Shown: positions 44,301 through 48,074 of the stretch, one piece after another
Layout: each line of letters starts with the position of its first letter
Position numbering within the stretch: position 1 is the first letter of the stretch
Source: Aurelia coerulea
Lineage: Eukaryota; Cnidaria; Scyphozoa; Semaeostomeae; Ulmaridae
Direction: 5' to 3'
Length of the DNA stretch: 64,000 nucleotides
NCBI GenBank assembly: GCA_039566865.1
Contig: CM076953.1
Coordinates: 6,324,001-6,388,000, forward strand
Program-made: the position numbers and the translations under genes
Notes under the pieces: model-generated
Database searches by the model: none
What the model saw: only the letters and a program-made list of their open reading frames with translations
What the model was told of the DNA's origin: nothing

Positions 44301-46519
44301 CACTACAATGCATTTTTCACAGGGAAGCTACAAATATTAGAAAGTAATTTGCTTGTCAAAAGACAGATGTTCAGTTAGGTACTGAAGCAAGATGATTGTG
44401 TGTGTGAGGTGGGCGCAGCTAAACTTGGGACAAAGTTTGTAAAACAGTTATTTTACCGTAGACGGCTTTTCTTGCTAACAAATAAACTCTTTTTGTTTCA
44501 ATACCTAAGTTATATGTTTGAAGACCACACCCACAAAGTTTCAAAATTTATTACAATTTATATTCAATGACTTATATTCCAGAGATGTTTAACCTGTTAT
44601 CCTGCTCTCTGATGATTTTCAAGTGATGTGAATATCTAGAACCAACCACAAATAGCAAAATACTTTGAACTGACATGGTGATTTTCTGCCTTAAGTCTAA
44701 AGTGGTACTTTATTTCTTTACAAGAGACTTAGGTCCGGGCAGGTTTAGCCAGTTTCTTACATTCTGGGAGATTTCTGTTATCAAATATCAAATATTTCTT
44801 GCTGGATTTCCTAGATTTTTAATGCTTTCAAATGCAAACTTAGTCTTCTGAGAAGCAGTGCAGCGATGGAGGGTGGCACACAAACCAAATAAAAATGGCA
44901 CATAATCCCATAGTCCATACTGCATAGGGTAAGACGGGGTAAAGTGAACTACTCAGAACATTCGCGCTTCTCTCCAAAAGCAAACATGCAATGATAAAAC
45001 ATGATTTATGCCAAATGCTTTGTTACATGTGCTCACAGGAAATGAAATCATTTTTGCAAAATAGTTCTTCCTGTTGTTGCAAAAAATCCCTTTACCCAAG
45101 GCAGTAAAAACAACCTCGGGAAATCATGGTTGTTAGGTTTGGGCTCCAATCTTTGGTCTTACTTTTTGACCCCAAGACGAAATTCATTTCTATAATTGTT
45201 TTGATCAATTTGAAGCACGTACCATGTGTTTACATTTTTCCAAAGGAAAGGGCAAAGAAAGACTTTTTTTGTAAGCTTACATAATATTTTAAAAGATCTA
45301 CCATCCAGTCGATATTTTGCTTCAGCCGGGGTAAAGTGAACTACCCATGATTTTTCATTTTCTCATGTGAACACAAAGTCAGATGAAGAAGACCTTTTCA
45401 ATCTCATTTGGTTCATAAGTCTGCCTTCAGAAAATCATAATTTGCAGGATAATTTTTCGCTCTGATGACACAGAAATATATTCTGATACCAGCTCCCTGA
45501 AAAACCTCCAAACATTTGACAGCCGAAGTTTGACCTTCATTCAAAAATGCGGTTACTGATCCAAGAATTTTGTTGGGATTTGATGAAGCAAGCATACCTG
45601 TCGACATGAAAAGGATAAATGGCCATCACTGTGAAATTAGAATATAGCTAATTGTTATAGATTTATAACTATTTTTGGTTTTATTTCTGGGCGGAGGTTT
45701 CAGGGCAAAGTGAGCTACTTTGAAAATATTGTTTCTTTTTGTGGTAATTTGGTATTTATATGCAATATAGTATTTTCAAAGAATATTCCCATTATTGTTC
45801 ATCGACTTGTATTCAGGTCTCGCAATCTGACTCAAATTGATGACTTAGACAATAGTTTTTGGTTAATATTTGATCTGCAAAGATCGTTCTCAACATAGGT
45901 CACAATTTAATTTTTTTAAATATCACTCTTGTGAAATTTTTGGGTTTGTTTCGTTTGGCATGCGAAGAACTCCTTAGAGTTGCAAAATGAATCATATTTT
46001 CGGGTATTACCAGCATTATTTTGGTTTTATCGAACAATTGCTAAGTAGTTCACTTTACCCCGGTCCGGGGTAAAGTGAACTAGGCAGAGCGGTCGCCAAA
46101 GAAAGCTCTTTTGTGAGACAATGGAAAAAGATTTGAAAAATATATTTGCTGGATGAACTGACCCAAAGACAATGTCAAAAAACGTTAAAAAGTTTGCCCT
46201 CAGCTACAGTCTCTTTAGGATATCCTTGAAAAACCTCCAAAGTAGTTCACTTTACCCTGTCTTACCCTATCTATGTTGACTGTGCGTTCTGTGACTGTGA
46301 GAGGCTGTAGCTGTGGTGTTTATATGTTTAGCTTCAATGCTTGCGTTTTGTCTATACTTACCTTCCAAATTTGTCAGTTATTCTAGCTGCATTTCCACAC
46401 TTCTTTTTGAAAGCAACCTTTATCACCTGTAGATTTTCTTTCGTTAAACAAGAAATTATGTAATCTGCATGGTGGATATTTCTGCATTTCCCTGGCTGGC
46501 AATCGAGAATTCCCGCCAT
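8198..46519 (-). CDS. IBTK: IBTK orthologue (inhibitor of Bruton tyrosine kinase), complete gene, 23 coding exons
   Basis: The gene runs right to left. The 23 exons listed separately join in phase to 1296 codons plus stop; human IBTK is about 1350 residues. Order in the protein: ankyrin repeats (about 50-135), RCC1-like propeller repeats (about 141-400), basic linker (about 470-515), degenerate first BTB (about 565-700), second BTB with its downstream helices (about 735-905), Lys/Arg/Ser-rich low-complexity tail (about 910-1240) and a conserved C-terminal block (about 1243-1296). Known family role: IBTK binds and inhibits BTK and acts as a substrate adaptor for CUL3 ubiquitin ligase through its BTB domain. 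The start is the ATG at 46,519 (A at -3, G at +4). An upstream ATG opens a two-codon uORF. No TATA box was recognised. The introns are full of MITEs, LINE and Penelope fragments, but the coding exons are intact. An SH3-encoding exon lies in intron 3. Orthology is by recognition of the family, not by a search. Confidence 0.95.
8490..8985. mobile_element. Palindromic MITE interrupted by a second MITE (8604-8937)
   Basis: The outer parts (8490-8603 and 8938-8985) correspond to the two arms of the intact palindrome at 59,457-59,612. The inner 8604-8937 element has its own termini, CCATTCACACTGCTTCGTTTT and the complement AAAACGGAGCAGTGTGAAAG, and internal copies of CAAAAACGGA. It is a nested insertion without coding capacity. 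Confidence 0.7.
9209..9393. mobile_element. MITE family B (AGGCAGTCTGTC), TTAA target
   Basis: Ends AGGCAGTCTGTC and GACAGGCTGCCT, bordered by TTAA on both sides (9205-9208 and 9394-9397). A sister copy is at 12,351-12,556. The TTAA duplication suggests a piggyBac- or Kolobok-type element. It lies in IBTK intron 22. Confidence 0.8.
9771..9801 (-). CDS. IBTK: IBTK exon 22 (31-base microexon)
   Basis: Acceptor attcctag|GATAC, donor ATTCAG|gtaact. Codes (K)ILKKPLTLIQ, aligning with the vertebrate KPLALIQ. It restores phase 0 for the last exon. Confidence 0.9.
9866..10390. mobile_element. MITE family M1 (AGCATAGGTTCC)
   Basis: 525 bp with ends AGCATAGGTTCCAAATC and its complement, plus subterminal GGTGGGTGTAAAATT-type inverted repeats. 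The flanks do not match, so the target duplication has decayed. Located in IBTK intron 21. Confidence 0.85.
10580..10818 (+). mobile_element. Probable LINE 3' end (tail)
   Basis: Contains a CATGCTCCTTGTGGCATCGT block and an A-rich end (AATATAAAAAAGAAAAAA), like the 3' tails at 34.6-34.9, 55.4-55.58 and 61.07-61.23 kb. No coding part remains. Confidence 0.5.
11222..11323 (-). CDS. IBTK: IBTK exon 21
   Basis: Codes AWSAKAMAASPPSSSLSLSA, then IMESQLEEKETSN; matches the Pro/Ser-FASIVEEELQ region of IBTK. Acceptor cttctag|TGCTTG, donor AATAA|gtatgg, phase 2. Confidence 0.9.
   Translation of the reverse strand, partial: CLECKSDGCQPTFFVSELISYHGITTRRERNFK
12142..12198 (-). CDS. IBTK: IBTK exon 20
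   Basis: 57 bases coding SWKELKDEKPEVVHTQINE. Acceptor tttcgtag|CTGGAA, donor GAAAG|gtagta; phase 2 to phase 2. Confidence 0.82.
12351..12556. mobile_element. MITE family B nested in family A, TTAA TSD
   Basis: AGGCAGTCTGTC...CTGCCT between TTAA at 12,347-12,350 and 12,557-12,560. Removing it with one TTAA restores CTCTATTAAGCCCC, which is found intact in the 16.49-kb copy of family A. Confidence 0.88.
12849..13390. mobile_element. MITE family C (TAGACTTATGACGATGAG), 9-bp TSD
   Basis: Ends TAGACTTATGACGATGAGTC and GACTCATCGTCATAAGTCTA. A perfect 9-bp duplication GTTTGATAC sits at 12,840-12,848 and 13,391-13,399. Fragments of the family appear near 39.6 and 53.4 kb. Confidence 0.88.
13755..13892 (-). 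CDS. IBTK: IBTK exon 19
   Basis: Codes WGKPLSEKSPAKSFKELMTE, then ESQGKVDVPTQK; SxKSFxxxxxEE is conserved in IBTK tails. Acceptor ctttcag|GGGAAA, donor CTAAG|gtgatt, phase 2. Confidence 0.88.
14377..14541 (-). CDS. IBTK: IBTK exon 18
   Basis: Codes STTSRNLNQSVKWDSTKKK, then a Gln/Lys-rich QKQRKQESKQGG and a Ser/Thr-rich end. It corresponds to the LSQKQRK region. Acceptor cccctcag|CACTA, donor CCATG|gtaagc, phase 2. Confidence 0.87.
14611..14771. mobile_element. Short MITE (CAGTCAGTGGAAT / CCACTGATTGG termini)
   Basis: An inverted pair GTGGAATATTCTGAGCGG and CCGCTCGGGAAATTCC is found within 160 bp in IBTK intron 17. A related copy follows the foldback at 36,124-36,258. Confidence 0.6.
15436..15473 (-). 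CDS. IBTK: IBTK exon 17 (38-base microexon)
   Basis: Acceptor ctctttag|GATTC, donor GAAAG|gtacat. Codes DSFNTRNATKVE. Not conserved in sequence, but it carries phase 0 to phase 2 exactly as exon 18 needs. Confidence 0.75.
15510..15822. mobile_element. Truncated M1-family MITE
   Basis: Retains the right half of M1 (interior and a diverged AAGATTTTGAGCTTATGCT end). The left terminus is missing. Located in IBTK intron 16. Confidence 0.65.
15872..15991 (-). CDS. IBTK: IBTK exon 16
   Basis: Codes ETAEHTPLQSSPRLDGK and MKSLKEIMEDEERRELHSV, resembling the LRTIMEIEESRQ region of IBTK. 40 codons, phase 0; acceptor ctatag|GAAACA, donor ACACAG|gtatcc. Confidence 0.88.
16490..16763. mobile_element. MITE family A, short copy
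   Basis: Starts TACCGTAAAAAGCTCTATTA and ends CTTAATAGAGTTTTTACAGTA, with G-runs inside. Located in IBTK intron 15. Confidence 0.75.
17079..17283 (+). mobile_element. tRNA-derived SINE, family 1
   Basis: A box TGGCTCAGTGGTAGCACG and B box GGTGATTCGAGTCC stand about 30 bases apart at the 5' end. A common body follows (CAACTCTCTGTAATTCCAGG ... CTTCGATAAGCTCAGC). Copies occur at 29.5-30.5 kb (broken) and 55.8-56.0 kb (minus). It is not a functional tRNA gene. Confidence 0.85.
17611..18003 (-). CDS. IBTK: IBTK exon 15 (acidic and basic low-complexity tail)
   Basis: 131 codons. Starts VPNMAYRRLTPYIYHLEQD, matching the conserved RxxTPY element, then an acidic stretch (DEIEDEADLEYDE), KKKRRRRKSSSVREG and many Ser, probably disordered with a nuclear-localisation-like cluster. 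Acceptor ccttag|GTTCCT, donor GCAGAG|gtaact. Confidence 0.92.
19178..19238 (-). CDS. IBTK: IBTK exon 14
   Basis: Acceptor ctccccag|GGCTTT, donor ATCTT|gtaagt. Codes RALESLSPDVLEELSSVYKD plus Leu, matching the IBTK segment before the tail. The acceptor and first half of the exon are repeated 0.73 kb upstream (see the 105-bp repeats). Confidence 0.9.
19213..19317. repeat. 105-bp direct repeat, copy 1 (includes IBTK exon 14 acceptor)
   Basis: From CATCAGGAGACAATGACTCT to TTATGAGTTTA. It covers the first half of IBTK exon 14, its acceptor and upstream intron. Copy 2 is at 19,943-20,047 with about 103 of 105 bases identical. Confidence 0.93.
19330..19930. mobile_element. Foldback/MITE family F (AACAAGGACAGATTTTG), 9-10-bp TSD
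   Basis: Ends AACAAGGACAGATTTTGTAAG and its complement, with arms of well over 200 bp. The flanks GATTTAGTTA and GATCTAGTTA form a 10-bp duplication with one mismatch. It sits between the two 105-bp repeats in IBTK intron 13. Confidence 0.85.
19943..20047. repeat. 105-bp direct repeat, copy 2 (decoy exon 14 acceptor)
   Basis: Duplicates the CCCCAG acceptor and about 26 exon bases of IBTK exon 14, upstream in transcription. The two exon differences (GCT to GCG, TTA to TTG) are synonymous. The frame then meets a stop and there is no good donor. Confidence 0.9.
20667..21500. mobile_element. Foldback element with termini AGCCTGCGTGCAGACTTTAC
   Basis: Inverted ends of about 75 bp. Flanking ACGACAGTATCT and ACGATAGTATCT form a long near-identical duplication. 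The 834-bp interior has no recognised coding region. Located in IBTK intron 13. Confidence 0.82.
21553..21836. mobile_element. MITE with TACCAGGTG termini and GGGGGTAC inner repeats
   Basis: Outer TACCAGGTGCGTCA and TGACTCACCTGGTA surround inner inverted GGGGGTACTCCAATTG/CAATGGAAGTACCCC-like repeats and ACAGGGGGGTCCAGTC/GACTGGACCCCCCTGT. Confidence 0.65.
22350..22667. mobile_element. MITE family T (GGGGCTCCGTCGTC)
   Basis: Inverted ends GGGGCTCCGTCGTCAAA and TTTGACGACGGAGCCCC. Copies at 40,082-40,388 and 53,700-54,006 are bordered by TTAA-like sequence. Confidence 0.8.
22935..23052 (-). CDS. IBTK: IBTK exon 13 (BTB2 C-terminal helices)
   Basis: Codes ISLKNALEMLEFSCLYNADK, LKLTCCEFVCINL and TYYLEL, typical of IBTK. 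Acceptor tttgcag|TTTCAC, donor CTGAG|gtaggt, phase 2. Confidence 0.95.
23800..24510. mobile_element. Degraded family A MITE with nested TGTCCC element
   Basis: The right end CAGAGCTTCTACGGTA resembles family A; the left end is uncertain. A separate element is nested at 24,142-24,356. Confidence 0.5.
24142..24356. mobile_element. MITE with TACCGGGTGTCCCAAAATGA termini, TA target
   Basis: Inverted ends TACCGGGTGTCCCAAAATGA and TCATTTTGGGACACCCGGTA enclose 215 bp; the TA at each end is probably the target. Tc1/mariner-like non-autonomous. Confidence 0.82.
24766..24817 (-). CDS. IBTK: IBTK exon 12 (52-base microexon)
   Basis: Acceptor atcaacag|CTCCTT, donor CAAA|gtaagt. Codes LLIGRLKEICETSLAKQ, closely matching the IBTK helix after BTB2. 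Confidence 0.92.
25237..25505. mobile_element. MITE with TACAGGGTGTCCCAAAAAAA termini, TA target
   Basis: Inverted ends TACAGGGTGTCCCAAAAAAA with matching TTTTTTTGGGACACCCTGTA, also GTGCCCCGTTTGC/GCAAACGGGGCAC. In IBTK intron 11. Confidence 0.82.
26528..26577 (-). CDS. IBTK: IBTK exon 11 (50-base microexon of BTB2)
   Basis: Acceptor cgttttag|ATTGT, donor GATCAG|gtaagc. Codes DCTNIELLCDVIVYADQ, aligning with the vertebrate VLVVADQ segment. Its length restores the phase between exons 10 and 12. Confidence 0.88.
26929..27686. mobile_element. Longer TGTCCC-end element (TACAGGATGTCCCAAAAAAA)
   Basis: TACAGGATGTCCCAAAAAAA and a diverged TCTGGGACACCCTGAA end enclose about 0.76 kb, with internal inverted repeats (CGAAGTTTGATTGAA / TTAAACGTCGAAC-like). 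In IBTK intron 10. Confidence 0.7.
27889..27995. mobile_element. Small MITE (about 90-100 bp) next to IBTK exon 10
   Basis: Contains GCATGATTAATTTTGCGTTA and ends AACATCTAATTTGAAAC. A sister copy is at 36,414-36,510. It stops about 11-15 bases beyond the exon 10 donor. Confidence 0.6.
28007..28144 (-). CDS. IBTK: IBTK exon 10 (BTB2 core)
   Basis: Codes EYFQSMLGSPWMEASW, KMPMPGKILKIVLDFLYIDE and APNLK. The donor is AAAG|gtgatc. The open frame continues past it, but that part belongs to a small MITE ending about 15 bases downstream. Confidence 0.92.
28255..28452 (+). repeat. Polypurine (GGAA/GAAA) tract
   Basis: About 200 bases almost entirely G and A on this strand (GGAAGGAAAAGAAAGGAA and similar) in IBTK intron 9. 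Such tracts can form triplex DNA; no gene is seen in it. Confidence 0.85.
28794..28924 (-). CDS. IBTK: IBTK exon 9 (start of BTB2)
   Basis: Acceptor cattttag|GGTCTC; codes ELSDIIIESEDGEQFHCHKC and ILVARL, the typical opening of the second BTB. Donor GATTAG|gtaagg, phase 1. Confidence 0.93.
29630..29652 (-). ncRNA. Hammerhead-ribozyme-like core (29.6-kb palindrome, left arm)
   Basis: Minus strand: CTGATGA, one extra A, stem GAG/CTC, then GAAACGTC. Confidence 0.5.
29722..29744 (+). ncRNA. Hammerhead-ribozyme-like core (29.7-kb palindrome, right arm)
   Basis: CTGATGA, one extra A, stem GAG/CTC with 5-base loop, then GAAACGTC; mirrors the left arm. Confidence 0.5.
29825..30350. mobile_element. 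M1 MITE inside the SINE, perfect 9-bp TSD
   Basis: AGCATAGGTTCC...GGAACCTATGCT, 526 bp, flanked on both sides by GGTGGTTCG, which belongs to the SINE B box. The insertion split the B box. Confidence 0.92.
30510..31034. mobile_element. M1 MITE, 9-bp TSD
   Basis: 525 bp with AGCATAGGTTCC termini; flanks ATCCAGCAT and ATCCAGCAA (8 of 9). Strongly similar to the copy 160 bases upstream. Confidence 0.9.
31041..31547. mobile_element. M2 MITE next to the M1 copy
   Basis: Ends AAAGGGCTCAAATC and GATTTGAGCCCTATG with ATTTCAATAAATTGCCACGG-type interior shared with the 4.08- and 54.17-kb copies. No clear duplication. It ends 63 bases from IBTK exon 8. Confidence 0.82.
31611..32050 (-). CDS. IBTK: IBTK exon 8 (degenerate first BTB and linker)
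   Basis: Starts AKNATIAAHRFILISRLPK, continuing the first BTB, with WLSDVYMGKTCDI where other IBTKs have the BTB central helices. The domain is weakly conserved. The end is Lys-rich (KKSKKRKNLIKGK), a possible nuclear-localisation-like segment. Acceptor ccttccag|GCGAAG, donor ATGG|gtaagt, phase 2. Confidence 0.9.
32587..33187. mobile_element. Foldback/MITE family F, perfect 9-bp TSD
   Basis: AACAAGGACAGATTTTG and its complement (CAAAATCTGTCCTGGTT). AGGCGCAGC stands directly before and after. Second copy of the 19.33-kb family, in IBTK intron 7. Confidence 0.9.
33214..33751. repeat. Pair of about 80-bp direct repeats around a SINE
   Basis: GAGGCCTAAAGAATCAAT...GGAAGTCTTTTGCT occurs at about 33,214-33,293 and again at about 33,669-33,751, flanking SINE family 3. 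They are not a normal-length SINE target duplication; the segment may be an older composite repeat. Confidence 0.75.
33320..33575 (-). mobile_element. tRNA-derived SINE, family 3
   Basis: On the minus strand: A box GTGGCCGAGTGGATAAGGCG and B box GAGGTTCGAATAC, like tRNA-Ser/Leu, with a variable-arm-like AACGGCCG before the B box. A non-tRNA body follows (to about 33,320). Not a functional tRNA. Confidence 0.85.
34187..34938 (+). mobile_element. 5'-truncated LINE: ORF2 C-terminus and 3' UTR
   Basis: An open frame to 34,583 codes ITQLRVGLSTLNFHKFKHNF, NPMCPTNDGVEDTEHFLFYC, the C-terminal Cys/His motif of a jockey/I-like LINE ORF2. The 3' UTR has GGTAGACATTGCTTTTTTGC and an A-rich end. Flanking AATCCCAGGGGGCAGAA and AATTCCCAGGGGGAAGAA look like a target duplication. 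It ends about 17 bases from the exon 7 donor of IBTK. Confidence 0.85.
34956..35737 (-). CDS. IBTK: IBTK exon 7 (end of propeller, linker, start of BTB1)
   Basis: Largest exon, 782 bases. Begins GHLKGDQLISVPR, then VAVSDGATCCSMSNGDIYIL, and ends EADSEDNIHDVLIK at the start of the first BTB domain. The middle holds a basic linker and EELAEKWKRRKEEQEE, probably helical. Acceptor tttttag|GCCACC, donor ATCAAG|gtaaaa. Confidence 0.95.
35791..36120. mobile_element. Foldback element with about 150-bp arms, CTAG at both ends
   Basis: TCCACGGGAGGTAGGAAA and TTTCCTACCGCCCGTGG at the ends; inner GTCTACCTCTCCTGCGAAGG and CCTTCGCAGGAGAGGTAGAC are exact complements. CTAG flanks both ends. In IBTK intron 6. 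Confidence 0.85.
36264..36400 (+). pseudogene. LINE reverse-transcriptase fragment
   Basis: Codes IIGVPQGSCSGPLLFILYIN, then DLP and MYVDTLAYH, where the intact motif would be YADD. Only this piece (motifs B and C) remains. Confidence 0.8.
36421..36510. mobile_element. Small MITE (TAGATGTCACGTGA / CACATGACATCTA)
   Basis: Sister of the 27.89-27.99 kb element; inverted TAGATGTCA ends and shared GCATGATTAATTTTGCATTA centre. Confidence 0.65.
36925..37345 (+). mobile_element. 5'-truncated Penelope-like element: GIY-YIG C-terminus and hammerhead-like 3' end
   Basis: The open frame to 37,159 codes KTSPSAIGDHISQSGHAASF, EFDLLIHESLLNLWDRP and LNSQQSSIPLVL, typical of the end of Penelope GIY-YIG endonucleases. 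The 3' region holds CTGAAGA (37,288), a 5-bp stem GAACC/GGTTC and GAAACGTT. It belongs to a different family from the 47-51 kb copies. Confidence 0.83.
37288..37315 (+). ncRNA. Hammerhead-ribozyme-like core (third Penelope family)
   Basis: CTGAAGA, one extra T, stem GAACC/GGTTC with 6-base loop, then GAAACGTT. Confidence 0.5.
37483..37600 (-). CDS. IBTK: IBTK exon 6 (RCC1 repeat)
   Basis: Acceptor ctttcag|ATAAG; codes MIGVAAARFHSAIF and ELFTFGLNAGQLG, a near-identical motif to vertebrate IBTK. Donor TTAG|gtatgt, phase 1. Confidence 0.95.
37996..38263. mobile_element. Tc1/mariner-like MITE, TA target
   Basis: CAATGCCTGCCAAAAGTCCT and AAGACTTTTGGCAGGCATTG with TA at both ends (37,994 and 38,264). 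No transposase. In IBTK intron 5. Confidence 0.85.
38309..38590 (-). CDS. IBTK: IBTK exon 5 (RCC1 repeats)
   Basis: 94 codons with acceptor aatttcag|GTTGCC and donor AAAATG|gtaagt. Contains KFHTVFLCEDGGIFICGQG, GGRLGLGHE and GQVYSFGLNKYHQLG, two RCC1 blades. Phase 0 at both ends. Confidence 0.93.
38975..39170 (+). mobile_element. tRNA-derived SINE, family 2
   Basis: A box GTGGCGCAGTAGTATAATCC and B box GGGTTCGATCCC are both near-consensus. The body ends AACTTCACCTTCACC. No second copy was seen in this window. Confidence 0.75.
39871..39998 (-). CDS. IBTK: IBTK exon 4 (first RCC1 repeat)
   Basis: Acceptor cgacag|GGCATC, phase 1. Codes SDVYMWGNNANLTLGQ and ENPELVESL, the first RCC1-type blade of IBTK. 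Donor AAGCAG|gtaacg, phase 0. Confidence 0.93.
40082..40388. mobile_element. MITE family T
   Basis: Ends GGGGCTCCGTCGCCAAAA and TTTTGGAGACGGAGTCCC, with TTAAA before the left end and CTAAA after the right. In IBTK intron 3, between the SH3 exon and exon 4. Confidence 0.78.
40690..40830 (+). repeat. Tandem repeat, about 40-bp pyrimidine-rich unit
   Basis: Roughly three and a half copies of TTTTCAGAGAGGTTCCTTCT CC plus TATCTCTCTCC, in IBTK intron 3. Confidence 0.8.
41609..41839 (-). CDS. SH3-domain exon in IBTK intron 3 (candidate cassette exon)
   Basis: A 231-base open exon with acceptor atttgcag|GAGAT and donor AAAG|gtaatt, phase 1 at both ends. It encodes a full SH3 fold: VILPYHA in the ALYDY position, EPGELSL, DDLVDIL, NATGWGFGR (first Trp of WW kept, second is Gly) and GKFPLNFVAIL. 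If included, exon 3 joins it as Lys-Arg-Asp and it joins exon 4 as Lys-Gly-His, with no frameshift or stop. Without it, exon 3 joins exon 4 directly as Lys-Arg-His. Alternatives are an exon of an unseen nested gene or a relic of a duplicated exon. No other exon of such a gene was found nearby. Confidence 0.75.
42587..42677 (-). CDS. IBTK: IBTK exon 3 (third ankyrin unit)
   Basis: Acceptor ctttcag|AATGG; codes NGLDFAVSDRDGASPLKLV, matching the third ankyrin segment of IBTK. Donor AAGA|gtaggt leaves phase 1, which fits both exon 4 and the SH3 exon. Too short to appear as a long open frame. Confidence 0.9.
43702..43867 (-). CDS. IBTK: IBTK exon 2 (ankyrin repeats)
   Basis: Acceptor tttcag|AAATGC; completes Arg-53 and continues NALHIAVSCGKYDVAEWLI and ESGWNSLHRSLYYG, two ankyrin repeats typical of IBTK. 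Donor CTGCAG|gtatgt, phase 0. Confidence 0.95.
44927..46267. mobile_element. Non-autonomous DNA transposon, GGGTAAGACGGGGTAAAGTG termini, TA target
   Basis: Ends GGGTAAGACGGGGTAAAGTG and CTTTACCCTGTCTTACCC, with TA on both sides. The GGTAAAGTGAACTA motif recurs inside at about 45,330, 45,710 (diverged) and as a back-to-back palindrome at about 46,047-46,083. The 1.34-kb interior has no transposase. In IBTK intron 1, about 95 bases from the exon 1 donor. Confidence 0.85.
46362..46519 (-). CDS. IBTK: IBTK exon 1 (start codon)
   Basis: Codes residues 1-52 plus two bases. It starts MAGILDCQPGKCRN and ends ARITDKFG, like the N-terminus of vertebrate IBTK. The donor is AAG|gtaagt. The ATG is chosen because it has a strong context and begins the conserved CxPxxCR segment. 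Confidence 0.9.
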
Positions 46520-47137
46520 TTCAAAATCAATGCATTTTTCTGGACCCACACTGGGGCCTCAATGCTGAAAAAGCATGTTAAGCGTTCAGTTTGCTTTCAT
46601 ATTGCCAATTTACTCTAGTTCAGTTCATTTTCTCTCTGTTTTCTTCTCCATTCTGACTCCAAACATTCTAGATCCTGTGTTCCAAACTTTCCAACCAGCC
46701 TTCATCCTTCATCAACGTCACTTAGGCCCAAAATGAAAATGAGGCTGTCACCTTCACAGTTCCAGTTCTACAGGAAACTGCTGAACTCGATTCTCAGGTC
46801 GCCAAAACATTAAGCGACTGCAATACTGGGAAAATCCAGCTTAAGAAAATATTTGTTATTGTTATTATAACTTTATAAAAGTGTAATATATCCTTAGCAA
46901 TAGTACTAATTGGGGACACTGTTTAGCCCATTTACATCAAAAGAAAAGTTCATTACAATATTTACATTATCCATTGCTCGTTATTCAAGAAACGTTCTTT
47001 TTTACTATTCAAGAAACTTTCAGTGCTGCCCAAATTCCCAGTTTCTTATAAAAAATATTTGTACAGTATTGCGCCAACACAAAAATATGACATTGATAAA
47101 GGATAAATAGGCATCGACCAATCTTCGAGAAACGCAG

Positions 47138-47287
47138 GCCCGTAGGAAGCGGGGGGCAGGGGGGCTCAAGCCCCCCCAATATTTTGAAAACAATGGTGCT
47201 ACGTCACACGAATTAATTAGATGTATTCTTCTCTATTGTCTTAAGAACAATTGCCCCCCCCCAATCTGAAGCTTCTTCCTACGGCCG
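47138..47287. mobile_element. MITE with GGCCCGTAGGAAGC / CTTCCTACGGCC termini
   Basis: Inverted CCGTAGGAAG and CTTCCTACGG ends with C- and G-runs inside. In the region upstream of the IBTK start. Confidence 0.75.
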
Positions 47288-47668
47288 TGAGAAACTTGAT
47301 AATTAATTGGTTGAAATATTATTGCTCTTTCCTTTAATCGAATTGCTTTAAGGAAACTTTGGTTATGGTGATTTTTCAGGACCACAACAGTGTGAGTATT
47401 CATAATTGTGTGTTCAAAGTGAAATGCAATTTGATTCCTAGCTAGTTCAACAGGCTTTCTCCTCAAAAATCCTCGAAAGTGGGATGAAAATCGACCCAGA
47501 ATCCCAAAGGATGGGTTTTTCTAAAGTTGGGCGGCACATCCCCGTCATCCCAAGACTGAACTGAATTTCCTTCGCTTCCCGAATCCTCTTCAACTTCTAA
47601 ACTGAGGAAACTTCACAGAGATCAAAATCCACAAAATTCAGGCGTTGGAAGGTTTTATAATTTTAAAA

Positions 47669-48006
47669 AAAAATAAATTGAAAGGCAGAAACACCGCAAC
47701 ACGACAAAAAACAACAGCAAATACGATTAATTTAATGTTTGCCAATATTTCGTCCTGCCATGCAGGACTTCTTCAGGGCTGTAATGTGACAGTTATAATA
47801 AAAATTTGAATATGTACAGCGATTTGAAAAGGAGAAGTAACACGTGATTGGTTAGATATGATGGCTACGCAGAGGTTATATGGGTTAGGTTTATAACGGT
47901 TATGTAATGTATGTAGTAAAATGATGATGATGCTAATCAAGATAATAATGATAATAATAATGCTGATGGTGATAATAATATGATGAATAATAATAATATG
48001 ATGATG

Positions 48007-48074
<68 letters not shown>

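Noticed and set aside
45413..45607. Open frame in IBTK intron 1 (minus) with an acceptor-like start
   Set aside because: It lies inside the TA-flanked transposon (44,927-46,267), resembles no family, and exons 1 and 2 already join in phase.
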